From contig JASHPB010000109.1 of assembly GCA_030038355.1 (NCBI GenBank), forward strand, positions 1-60,305: DNA of 60,305 nt. Direction: 5' to 3'. The translations under genes were made by a program, and so were the position numbers. The stretch is from Candidatus Binataceae bacterium (GTDB lineage Bacteria > Desulfobacterota > Binatia > Binatales > Binataceae). Each line of letters starts with the position of its first letter. Positions within the stretch are counted from its first letter, which is position 1. Shown in pieces: positions 9,021-16,622 of this stretch. The notes under the pieces are model-generated. The model ran no database searches and was not told the origin of the DNA. It was given only the letters and a program-made list of their open reading frames with translations.

Positions 9021-9259
9021 GAGCGATTCGCCACCCGCTGAGCGGCGCGATCTACGATTTGGCGCCCGACGGCACCGTGCGCGTCGAGAAGGATGGCAAG
9101 GCCGGAGTCTTTCGTCGCGACGGCAGCTACGTGTCAGGAGAAATCTTCAACGCCGATCCGCATCTCTGCCTTTGGATCGGCGGGCGCGAGCTGCCGTCGC
9201 GTCATCGCCAGGGCGCAGACCCTTCGCGCGAGCGACGATCGAACTCGCACGAGAGGTGA
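9017..9259 (+). CDS. Small conserved-looking protein between TetR and the Rieske oxygenase
   Basis: The product is 80 residues, starting MRAIRHPLSGAIYDL. The first ~55 residues alternate short hydrophobic strands with DG turns (VRVEKDGKAGVFRRDGSYVSGE) and end with a Cys/Trp segment HLCLWIGG; the last 25 are basic and low-complexity. I do not recognise a named family. It overlaps the TetR stop by 4 nt and the downstream Rieske start by 1 nt (TGATG at 9257-9261), so it is translated as part of that operon. A small beta-rich accessory protein of the oxygenase is a reasonable guess but not shown. Confidence 0.72.
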   Translation: MRAIRHPLSGAIYDLAPDGTVRVEKDGKAGVFRRDGSYVSGEIFNADPHLCLWIGGRELPSRHRQGADPSRERRSNSHER

Positions 9260-10626
9260 TGCCGATGACTGCCGCCGAGAATCAGCCGCATGCAATGTCG
9301 AAGGGCCTTTCGTATCAACGCCTGCTCGATTCCGATTCGCGCGCAGTTCCCGAAGTCCTGCGGCGCGAGAACCGTTTCGAGCTCGCGCCTTCCGAAATCG
9401 CGGTTGAACGCTACACCTCGCGGGCGTTCTTCGATCTCGAAGTTGAGCGGCTCTGGAAGAGGGTGTGGCAGATGGCGTGCCGCGAGGAAGATATCGCCAA
9501 CGTCGGCGACCACATCATTTATGACATCGCGGGCATGTCTTTCATGGTCGTCCGCACGCGGCCCGGCGAGGTCAAGGCATTCTACAATGCCTGCCTCCAT
9601 CGCGGGCGGATGCTGCGCGAGGCAGGCGGCCCGCGCGCGGCGGAGTTTCGTTGCCCATTTCATGGCTTCGCCTGGAACATCGACGGCTCGCTGAAACACA
9701 TCCCCTGCCAGTGGGATTTTCCGCATATCAAGCCGGCAGAGTGGAACCTACCCGAGGTCAAGACCGCATCGTGGGGCGGCTTCGTGTTTATCAACATCGA
9801 CCCAGATGCGGAGCCGTTCGATCAATTCGTCGGTCCGGAGCTCACGCGCCAGTTCGCGCGATGGCCGCTCGGGCGGCGCTTCAAGCAGGCTCACGTCGCG
9901 AAGATTCTCCGCTGCAACTGGAAGGTCGCGCAGGAAGCATTCATGGAGGCTTTCCACGTCGTCGCGACGCACCCGCAATTGCTCGCAGGCCTCGGAGACG
10001 CCAATTCGCAGTACGACGCGTGGGGTAATTTCTCGCGCGCGATTTCGGCCAACGGCACGCCGAGTCCGCATCTCGCGTGGCAGCCGACCGAGCAGGAGAT
10101 GTTCGACTCGATGGTCGATCGAAGGCTCGACGATGCTCCGTTAGTTGTGATTGGCGACGGCGTGAGCGCGCGCCAGGTCGCCGCTCGCGGCGCGCGCGAG
10201 ACGTTGCGGCCTGCTCTGGGAGCCGAGGTTGAGCAGCTGTCCGACGCCGAGTTGGTCGACAGTTTCTATTACACGCTGTTCCCGAATTTTCATCCATGGG
10301 GCGCGTACAACCGTATCGTCTATCGTTTCCGTCCCTCCGGTACCGACGTCGATCAGTCGATCATGGAGTGCATGTACCTGTCGCCCTATGCGGAAGACCG
10401 CCCTCCTCCCGCGCCGATTCACTGGCTCGGCCCCGATGACGATTGGTGCGAGGCGCCGGAGCTTGGATTTCTCGCGCGCGTCTTCAACCAGGACACGTTC
10501 AATCTGCCCAAGGTGCAGCTCGGGCTCAAGACGATGCAGAAGAAAACCGTCACGCTCGCGAATTACCAGGAGACCAAGATTCGCCACTTTCACCATCTGC
10601 TCGACATCTGGCTCGCGCGCGCGTAG
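9259..10626 (+). CDS. Rieske [2Fe-2S] ring-hydroxylating oxygenase alpha subunit
   Basis: The product is about 455 residues. The Rieske cluster ligands are visible as CLHRGR...CPFHGFAW (C-x-H, 16 residues, C-x2-H). The C-terminal catalytic domain has the mononuclear iron motif EAFHVVATH (His-x4-His), with Asp supplied later. The family oxidises aromatic or alicyclic substrates using electrons from a reductase; no beta subunit or ferredoxin gene lies beside it, so a homotrimeric single-component oxygenase fed by a remote reductase is likely. Start: ATG 9259 overlaps the upstream stop; ATG 9265 has a better-spaced GAGAGG and may be the true start. The frame also stays open upstream but would overlap two genes and is not used. 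Confidence 0.93.
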   Translation: MPMTAAENQPHAMSKGLSYQRLLDSDSRAVPEVLRRENRFELAPSEIAVERYTSRAFFDLEVERLWKRVWQMACREEDIANVGDHIIYDIAGMSFMVVRTRPGEVKAFYNACLHRGRMLREAGGPRAAEFRCPFHGFAWNIDGSLKHIPCQWDFPHIKPAEWNLPEVKTASWGGFVFINIDPDAEPFDQFVGPELTRQFARWPLGRRFKQAHVAKILRCNWKVAQEAFMEAFHVVATHPQLLAGLGDANSQYDAWGNFSRAISANGTPSPHLAWQPTEQEMFDSMVDRRLDDAPLVVIGDGVSARQVAARGARETLRPALGAEVEQLSDAELVDSFYYTLFPNFHPWGAYNRIVYRFRPSGTDVDQSIMECMYLSPYAEDRPPPAPIHWLGPDDDWCEAPELGFLARVFNQDTFNLPKVQLGLKTMQKKTVTLANYQETKIRHFHHLLDIWLARA

Positions 10627-10671
10627 CGGCGAACTGTGGCCGCCGGCGAATTTTCGGCGAGGACAACGACG

Positions 10672-11913
10672 ATGGCATCGCTTGACAAGTTCAATCCGCT
10701 CGCGCCCGAGACCGCGGAGAATCCGCACGAGTTCCGCTGCGCGCTGCGCGAGGAGGCGCCTCTCCACCAGGTCCCGGGGGCGGCATCGTGAGCCGTTACG
10801 AAGACGTCATGAGCGTGCTCTGCAGCGCCGAGGTTTTTTCATCGAAAATTCCGCCCGGCCGCCAGCATCAGTCGACGCCCGAAACGAGGGCGATCATGGC
10901 GCAGGGCTATGCGATGGCGCATGCGCTTCTGACCAACGATCCGCCGTCGCACACGCGCTTTCGCGCCCTCGTCAACAAGTGATTCTCCGCGCGGCGCGTG
11001 GCAACGATGAAGAGGCCGATCGGGGGAATTGCCAATGAGCTGATCGATCGCTTCGCGGGCGAGGGCCAGGTGGAGCTCGTGAGCCAGTTCGCCGTCGGAC
11101 TTCCGCTGACAGTGATAGCCGACGCGCTCGGCGTGCAGCGCGGCGACATGGACAAGTTCAAGCGATGGTCCGACGATGCGGTGGCGCCCCGCGGAGGATT
11201 GATCAGCTACGAGCGGCGCAGTGGAATGCGCGCGCAGCCTGGTCGCGTTCCAACAGTACTTTGCGGCGCGGCTCGACGAGCGCCGGCGCGAGCCGCGCGA
11301 CGATATCCTGACTGATTTGATTAACGCGCGCCTCGATGGCGTCGAGCCGCTCGACACGGCTGAGATGCTGAACATCCTGTTGCAGCTTCTGGTCGCAGGG
11401 AACGAGACCACGACGAATCTGATCGCGAGCGCGATGATGATGCTGCTGAAGAACCCGTAGCGGATGACAGCGTTGGTGAGTGATGCCTCGCTCATCCCGA
11501 ACTTCGTTGAGCAATCGCCAAGGATGGAATCGCCCGTACAGCAACTCTTCCGTGAGCCGTCGGTCGATACAGAGATCGGCGGAGTGAAGATTCCGGCGCG
11601 CTCGATCGTCGCCGCGTGCTACGCCTCGGCGAATCGGGATGACTCGCAACATCCCAACGCGGATCGGATCGATCCGCGCGCGACAACGCGCCCCCGCATC
11701 TGGCTTTTGGCCAGGGATTGCACTTCTGCCTCGGCGCGGCGTTAGCGAGGCTCGCGGCGAGGAGCGCGTTCGATCTGCTGCTGGCGCGAGCTCAAGAACA
11801 TCCGCCTCGCGCCGAATCGAAACGACTTCACCCACGTGCCGAGTCTGATTCTGCGCGAGCTTCATCTCGAGTTCGACCCGGAACCGACGCGAAATCGCAG
11901 CGTCGAGAGCTGA
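10672..11913 (+). pseudogene. Cytochrome P450 pseudogene
   Basis: A complete P450 can be followed from the N-terminus (FNPLAPETAENPHEF) to the C-terminus (FTHVPSLILRELHLEFD), but never in one frame. Lesions seen: a frameshift near 10780, an in-frame TGA at 10980-10982 (reading NK*FSARR), a frameshift near 11220, an in-frame TAG at 11458-11460, a frameshift near 11690 and another near 11790. The I-helix oxygen-binding motif (AGNETTTNL) and the heme-ligand loop FGQGLHFCLG survive. The pattern fits bacterial CYPs acting on terpenoid or steroid-like substrates. It follows the intact Rieske gene by 45 nt and was probably in that operon before it decayed. Confidence 0.92.
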
Positions 11914-11919
11914 TAGAGG

Positions 11920-12612
11920 CTACAAATGCAGCGCGCCAAGGAGCCAGGTGCCGACCGGATTCGACTCCTTGCGATAGCGGCGAGAGTGGCGCGATCTCCG
12001 ATGATACGAGGCGTGCCGCGAGTAGCGTGACGAGCGCGACTCGCGGCGCGGCGCGTCCGCGACTGACGACTCCGCGCCAGTGTATGCCAGCGGCGCATCG
12101 GCAGATGCGACCTGCACGCGCCCGACGCCTTTTCCTGTTAATCCAATCTGCTGGGCCGCGCGATGCGACAGATCGAGGCTCCGTCCTCTTACGAATGGCC
12201 CCCGATCATTAATTCGCACCACCACGGAGCGGCCGTTGTCGGGATTCGTCACTCTCACGCGCGAGCCGAGCGGCAGCGTCTTCGACGCCGCGGTCAGCGC
12301 GTCAGGATTGAAACGTTCGCCGGTACTGGTCGGATGACCTGCAAATCGCGGCCCGTACCACGAGGCAACCTCCGTTCCGCGCAATGATCCGGATGAATAT
12401 CCAGAGTAAGGATGGACCTCGTAGGACGAGTACCGCGCGCCGCTACCATAGGAATATTGAGGGTTGCTCGCGTAATAAGAATTTTGTGCTGAGCATCCGG
12501 AAATCGCGGCGGCAGCGAACGCGAATAGAAGCGCCAATGCCAGCGCTCCCCCGCACCGCGTAGGATCGTCGGCGAACCGAGCAAATCGTCTTCCGAGAGT
12601 TCTGCCCAGCAC
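11920..12612 (-). CDS. rlpA: RlpA-family lipoprotein (septal ring lytic transglycosylase type)
   Basis: The product is 230 residues from GTG 12612, preceded by AGAGG. The N-terminus has a hydrophobic segment and a lipobox AISGC (Cys ~41), so the mature protein is an outer-membrane lipoprotein. After a Tyr/Ser-rich linker the double-psi beta-barrel domain begins at VASWYGPRFAGHPTSTGE and contains RINDRGPFVRGR and LDLSHRAAQQIGL, which carry the catalytic-type Asp and conserved residues of RlpA glycan-strand cleaving enzymes. No SPOR domain is present; instead the tail is Ser/Arg/His-rich. It ends 7 nt from the P450 remnant, on the opposite strand. Confidence 0.88.
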   Translation of the reverse strand: MLGRTLGRRFARFADDPTRCGGALALALLFAFAAAAISGCSAQNSYYASNPQYSYGSGARYSSYEVHPYSGYSSGSLRGTEVASWYGPRFAGHPTSTGERFNPDALTAASKTLPLGSRVRVTNPDNGRSVVVRINDRGPFVRGRSLDLSHRAAQQIGLTGKGVGRVQVASADAPLAYTGAESSVADAPRRESRSSRYSRHASYHRRSRHSRRYRKESNPVGTWLLGALHL

Positions 12613-12773
12613 TTCGCCTCTGACTCCTCAGCGGTATCCCCAAACCAACGGGTTCACGCCAAGGGTAACCTGTGCGACGCGTGAGGGCAAAGTCGATGCC
12701 GATGAATCGCCACAGCCAATTTACGCGCAAATGGCGTCGCGTAATTGTTACGGCTGTGCTAATCAAGCGCCTT

Positions 12774-14132
12774 ATGTCGAAAATGGGGTTTCCCAACGGA
12801 TTTCTCTGGGGCACTGCCAGCGCCTCCTATCAAATCGAAGGCGCATGGAAGGAAGACGGCAAAGGCGAATCGATCTGGGATCGCTTTTCACATACTCCCG
12901 GCCGCATCAGGCTTGGATGGAACGGCGACGTCGCTTGCGACTTTTACCATCGCTACCGCGACGATATCGCGATTCAGGCTGAACTCGGGCTGAGCGCCTC
13001 GCGTATTTCGCTCTCATGGACGCGCATCCTTCCCGACGGAAAGGGCAAGGTTAATCAGAAGGGCCTCGACTTCTACAATCGCGTGATCGACCAATTGCTC
13101 GAGCGCAATATCCAGCCGTGGGTGACGCTCTATCACTGGGACCTGCCGCAGAAGCTCGAGGATCTCGGAGGATGGCCGAATCGCGACCTCGCCGAGTACT
13201 TTCGCGATTACGTCGCGGTCGTCGCAGACGCGCTCGGCGACCGAGTGAAAAACTGGATGGTGTTCAACGAGCCGTGGATCTTCACGATCTTCGGCTACCA
13301 TCAGGGGATTCACGCCCCCGGACGGAGCGATCCGAAGGCCGCTCTGGCAGCAGCCCATGTCGTCAATATCGCCCAGGGCCTCGGCGTGCGGGCGCTCCGC
13401 GACTCGCGCCACAAGCCCGACAAGGTGGGCGTCGCGTTTAGCATGTCGTCGGTCCATCCGCTTACGGACTCCAGGCGCGACCTTGCGGCAGCGCGGCGAT
13501 GGGACCGCTTCAACAACTACTGGTTCCTTGAGCCCGCGATGAAGGGGCGCTATCCCGATCTCGATTACCAGGGCTCGGTGATCGATTCGCTCGAGCCGCG
13601 GCCGGAAGATTTCACTGCGATGCACGCGCCGCTCGATTTCGTCGGGATCAATCTCTACTTCCGCACGATCGTCGAGGACGCGCCGCTTCGGCAGAACCTC
13701 GGCGTGCGGCAAGTTAGCCCGGAGACGGAGCATCTCACGGAGTTCGGCTGGGAGGTTTATCCGCGATCACTCGGCGAGATGGTGACACAAGTATCGCAGG
13801 AATATCCCGGCGTTCCGATCTACATCACGGAGAACGGATGCTCCTATGGCGACCCGCCTGCGGGCGACGGCCGGGTGCATGACGTTCGCCGGATAGCCTA
13901 CATGCGCAGCTACCTCGCGGAGTTGTGGCGCGCGATTCAAAACGGCGCCGATGTTCGCGGTTACTTCACCTGGACGCTCACCGACAACTTCGAGTGGGCC
14001 GAGGGTTTCGCGCAGCGCTTTGGAATCGTGTGGTGTGACTTCATCACCCAGCAGCGGATCATAAAGGATAGCGGGCGATGGTTCGCCGAAGTGGCGGGAG
14101 CCAACGCACTCGACTTCGATCCTGCGAGATAG
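12774..14132 (+). CDS. GH1 family beta-glucosidase
   Basis: The product is 452 residues if it starts at ATG 12774 (MSKMGFPNGFLWG), the usual length for GH1; in-frame ATGs at 12696 and 12702 would add a basic 20-odd-residue tail. The N-terminal GTASASYQIEGAW is the family signature. The acid/base Glu sits in FNEPW, the nucleophile Glu in YITENG, and the aglycone loop WTLTDNFEWAEGF is intact. It retains beta-glucosides (or galactosides) with a TIM-barrel and probably acts in the cytoplasm, since no signal peptide is seen. It is followed after 16 nt by a membrane protein, so the two may be cotranscribed. Confidence 0.94.
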   Translation: MSKMGFPNGFLWGTASASYQIEGAWKEDGKGESIWDRFSHTPGRIRLGWNGDVACDFYHRYRDDIAIQAELGLSASRISLSWTRILPDGKGKVNQKGLDFYNRVIDQLLERNIQPWVTLYHWDLPQKLEDLGGWPNRDLAEYFRDYVAVVADALGDRVKNWMVFNEPWIFTIFGYHQGIHAPGRSDPKAALAAAHVVNIAQGLGVRALRDSRHKPDKVGVAFSMSSVHPLTDSRRDLAAARRWDRFNNYWFLEPAMKGRYPDLDYQGSVIDSLEPRPEDFTAMHAPLDFVGINLYFRTIVEDAPLRQNLGVRQVSPETEHLTEFGWEVYPRSLGEMVTQVSQEYPGVPIYITENGCSYGDPPAGDGRVHDVRRIAYMRSYLAELWRAIQNGADVRGYFTWTLTDNFEWAEGFAQRFGIVWCDFITQQRIIKDSGRWFAEVAGANALDFDPAR

Positions 14133-14148
14133 CCGGCGCGGAAATTCA

Positions 14149-14763
14149 ATGAGCGCTGAGGCGTTGCTGAACTGGCTGCACCTGGCGGCGATGGCGGCCT
14201 ATTTCGGCGCACAGTTCGCGGTCATCTACATGTTGATCCCGGCGGCCGAGACTGCTCCCGATGAACCGTCACGCCGCAGGAGTCTGATCGCGGGCTTCCG
14301 CTTCTACAACCCCTTTACGATCGGCGTGCTTGGAATAGTGGTGATAACCGGCGCGATGCGCCTGACGGACCTGAAAGCTTCGATGAAGTTCGATTACTTT
14401 GCGCGAATCGGAGAACCGCTCGCGATCAAACTGGGGCTGGCCTTTCTGCTCATCTTCATCCAGACCTACATCACCTTCGGCCTGGCGTTCCGAATTGGAC
14501 GACAGGAAGAGGTGGCGGCGCACGGCGACGGCATGCCGTTCACAGTGGAGCAAATCAACTCGATGCTCTCGCGCATCCGCGCGATGTGTTGGACGACGAT
14601 CATCCTAGCTGCCGCAATCATGGCCGTGTCGCTCACGATGGTGAGGCGGGCGATTGATGACACCGCCACCGCCTCCAGCGCCGCGCGGCTCTCGCCGATT
14701 TCGGCATCCGCGCGGAGCGCACCATCGTATTATGCAAGCGCCAGCATCGAGGTCACGATGTAG
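14149..14763 (+). CDS. Four-helix integral membrane protein of unknown function
   Basis: The product is 204 residues with hydrophobic segments at roughly 10-32, 55-75, 88-112 and 145-166, the arrangement of small CopD/DUF2269-like membrane proteins. Conserved-looking His in NWLHLAAMAAYFG at the start of helix 1 and a polar RFYNPFTIG loop are reminiscent of heme- or copper-associated families, but no definite assignment is possible. The last ~35 residues are low-complexity Ser/Ala. The 3' end overlaps the convergent micro-gene at 14730-14906 by 34 nt, which may mean its C-terminus has drifted. It follows the GH1 gene closely. Confidence 0.7.
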   Translation: MSAEALLNWLHLAAMAAYFGAQFAVIYMLIPAAETAPDEPSRRRSLIAGFRFYNPFTIGVLGIVVITGAMRLTDLKASMKFDYFARIGEPLAIKLGLAFLLIFIQTYITFGLAFRIGRQEEVAAHGDGMPFTVEQINSMLSRIRAMCWTTIILAAAIMAVSLTMVRRAIDDTATASSAARLSPISASARSAPSYYASASIEVTM

Positions 14764-14906
14764 GCAATGGTGATGAAGCCGAAGATCGCGACCGGCAGCT
14801 CGTTGAGCAGGTTGTAGTTCGCGAGCCGAACACCTTCGCCGTCGGTGGCAGTGGTGGTGCTCGGGTTCAGCCCTGCAAGTCTTGCTTCATTGGTGGTAGC
14901 GTTCAT
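14730..14906 (-). CDS. Micro-membrane protein A (58 aa), paralogue of its neighbour
   Basis: A 58-residue protein beginning MNATTNEARLAG. It has a polar N-terminal half and one C-terminal membrane segment (NELPVAIFGFITIAYIVTS). A strong ribosome site GGGAGAA lies 5-6 nt before ATG 14906. Downstream of its neighbour in the same direction (40 nt apart), it shares the MNAT start and the pattern LL-ELP-A-F---T-AY---S--AL with it. I know no family for it. Two homologous small ORFs with good ribosome sites and compatible hydrophobicity are unlikely by chance. It probably inserts in the inner membrane with the N-terminus in the cytoplasm or exported. Confidence 0.72.
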   Translation of the reverse strand: MNATTNEARLAGLNPSTTTATDGEGVRLANYNLLNELPVAIFGFITIAYIVTSMLALA

Positions 14907-14945
14907 TTGAATTCTCCCGTTAATCGAATTGCGATGTTGCGTTCG

Positions 14946-15119
14946 TTAGACCAGCGCGATCAGCGAGCTCGCGACGTAAGCCAGCGTGAGAATCGCGAAC
15001 ACTGCGCCGGGCAGTTCGCTGAGCAGCGTGCTCTGGGCGATGCGATAGCCTTCTGCGTTGATGTTGATCTGGCGCTCGGTCTCGATTGGTCCGATTTGGG
15101 TCTTAGCTGTTGCGTTCAT
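14946..15119 (-). CDS. Micro-membrane protein B (57 aa), paralogue of its neighbour
   Basis: A 57-residue protein starting MNATAKTQIGPIETE, with a single C-terminal membrane segment (ELPGAVFAILTLAYVASSL). The ribosome site GGGAGG sits 7 nt before ATG 15119. It is the first gene of a two-gene unit with protein A; about half of the last 28 residues are identical between the two, while the N-terminal halves differ, which suggests tandem duplication with selection on the membrane part. The upstream 296 nt has no other gene and must hold the promoter. Confidence 0.74.
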   Translation of the reverse strand: MNATAKTQIGPIETERQININAEGYRIAQSTLLSELPGAVFAILTLAYVASSLIALV

Positions 15120-15415
15120 CGTCGTGCCTCCCGAGATTGTTTGAATCCTGCTACAGCAAGGTTAGTGCCACGGGGAAACTCTCAATTTTCGAAGAGCGAT
15201 CAGTGTCAGAAATCGCCAAATGCGAGTGACAGTTTTCGGAAAGTTGAGAAAATTATTGGTTTTTTAGTTGGTTGCGTTTTGCGAAACACGAAATTACTTC
15301 GAAGGTCATATTCCAATGAATTCTCATTTCGCGTATCGCTGCAAGAATCCGAATGCGCAAACAGATGCAGTAGAGACACTGCAGTATCATCCGTGTACCG
15401 CGCCGGAGACATCGA
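15120..15415. other. Divergent intergenic region, AT-rich
   Basis: No gene was found. The stretch 15170-15350 is markedly richer in A/T than its surroundings (runs of T near 15258 and alternating AT), which is usual for promoters. It lies between the micro-membrane operon (leftward) and the methyltransferase gene (rightward), so both promoters should be here. No clear -35/-10 pair or palindrome could be fixed by eye. Confidence 0.5.
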
Positions 15416-16180
15416 ATGAACGATGATGACGCACTACCGTCTCCCGAAGGTAAAACCAAAGGCACCGGATCGCTGCCGCCCACCATGGATGCTCCACCTG
15501 CCCTACATGAAACGCGCACGGCACCCTATCTCTCGCGGCAGTTTGCGCTCAGGGTGGGCGAGCTAACGATCCTGCTCGTCGCGATCGTTGGCGCAATCGC
15601 GCTCGGGCTTGGAATCACCGACTACTTCGCCGCTCATCGATACATCCTCGCCTACCTCGTCGCATATGCGGGCTTTCGATACGCCGACCTTATGATCCGT
15701 GACGAATTGGCGGAGCAGCCGCCGCGCGAGGAGCTATCGCGACGGATTTCGAGTCAGCTGCCACTGCTCCTGATGTTCGCGGCGGCGCCGTTCGAGCGCA
15801 CCTATGTTTACGCGGGGCTCGCTCCACGATGGGCTGCAGCACTCGGACTGCTGCTGGAACTGCTCGGGATGTGGCTCGCACTCGGCGCGCGGATCCAGCT
15901 CGGATTCTTGACGGCCGGCCGCACCGATCGGCCGTTCCTGGTACGGACAGGATTCTTTCGCTACATTCGCCATCCCACGTTCGCAGGCGTGTACCTGGTG
16001 TTAATCGGCTGGCCGCTGATCTATGGCGCGCCGATCACGCTGGTCGTGGCTGCGATCATTGCCTGGCTATCGCTGCGCCGTCAGATCCAGGAAGAGGAAA
16101 GCGGGCTGCTTTCGATTTTCGGCGAGGAGTACGAGAACTACATGCGCGCGACCGACGCGCTCGTGCCCAACATCTGGTGA
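15416..16180 (+). CDS. Integral-membrane methyltransferase of the ICMT/PEMT type
   Basis: The product is 254 residues with ATG at 15416 and a GGAG ribosome site 8 nt upstream. Helices lie around 45-75, 80-95, 115-160 and 195-215. The C-terminal signature of isoprenylcysteine/phospholipid methyltransferases is complete: YIRHPTFAGVYLVLIG followed by EEESGLLSIFGEEYENYM. Bacterial members methylate membrane-proximal small substrates using SAM; the substrate here is unknown. The N-terminal 40 residues are polar and lie in the cytoplasm. It converges on rnhA. Confidence 0.86.
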   Translation: MNDDDALPSPEGKTKGTGSLPPTMDAPPALHETRTAPYLSRQFALRVGELTILLVAIVGAIALGLGITDYFAAHRYILAYLVAYAGFRYADLMIRDELAEQPPREELSRRISSQLPLLLMFAAAPFERTYVYAGLAPRWAAALGLLLELLGMWLALGARIQLGFLTAGRTDRPFLVRTGFFRYIRHPTFAGVYLVLIGWPLIYGAPITLVVAAIIAWLSLRRQIQEEESGLLSIFGEEYENYMRATDALVPNIW

Positions 16181-16190
16181 GGCCCTGGCG

Positions 16191-16613
16191 TTACTCGGCC
16201 TCGACGAGCTGCCGCTTTGCGCCCATCACGGCGAGCTCATCAGCACGGTTGTTGAGCGCGTCGGAGTCGTGGCCACGTACCCATTCGAAGCGCACGCGGC
16301 GCGCCGCGGTCTCAGCGTCGAGCACTTTCCATAGATCGTGATTCTTGTTGCGCTTCCATCCCTTGGTCAGCGTGTAGATGACGTACTGACTGTCGCTGCG
16401 AAGAACGACGGAGCTGCCGGGCGCGGTGGCGCGGAGGCCTTCGAGCGCGGCAGTTATCTCCATGCGATTATTGGTGGTCGATGGATCGAACCCGTTTATC
16501 TCGCGGGATTTCGCGCCGGGGCCCATCACGATCACGCCCCATCCCCCAGGACCGGGATTTCCGCGGCAGGAGCCGTCCGCATAGACGAGATAATCTGAAT
16601 CCTGAGTGCTCAC
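16191..16613 (-). CDS. rnhA: Ribonuclease HI
   Basis: The product is 140 residues, the normal type-1 length. The four acidic catalytic residues are visible: Asp in VYADGSCRGNPGPGG, Glu in NNRMEITAA, Asp in LRSDSQYV and Asp in LNNRADELA, with the conserved His in VRGHDSD. It removes the RNA of RNA-DNA hybrids, for example Okazaki primers and R-loops, in the cytoplasm. The basic handle region KGWKRNKNHDLW is present, as in E. coli-type enzymes. It lies 9 nt downstream of glgA and probably shares its transcript. Confidence 0.96.
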   Translation of the reverse strand: MSTQDSDYLVYADGSCRGNPGPGGWGVIVMGPGAKSREINGFDPSTTNNRMEITAALEGLRATAPGSSVVLRSDSQYVIYTLTKGWKRNKNHDLWKVLDAETAARRVRFEWVRGHDSDALNNRADELAVMGAKRQLVEAE

Positions 16614-16622
16614 GCCGCAAGT

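Noticed and set aside
8923-9258. Upstream extension of the Rieske oxygenase frame.
   Set aside because: It overlaps the TetR and small-protein genes; the Rieske protein has a proper start at 9259 or 9265.
14907-15419. 170-codon plus-strand frame over the micro-membrane gene.
   Set aside because: No ribosome site or homology; it is antisense to the better-supported 57-codon gene B.
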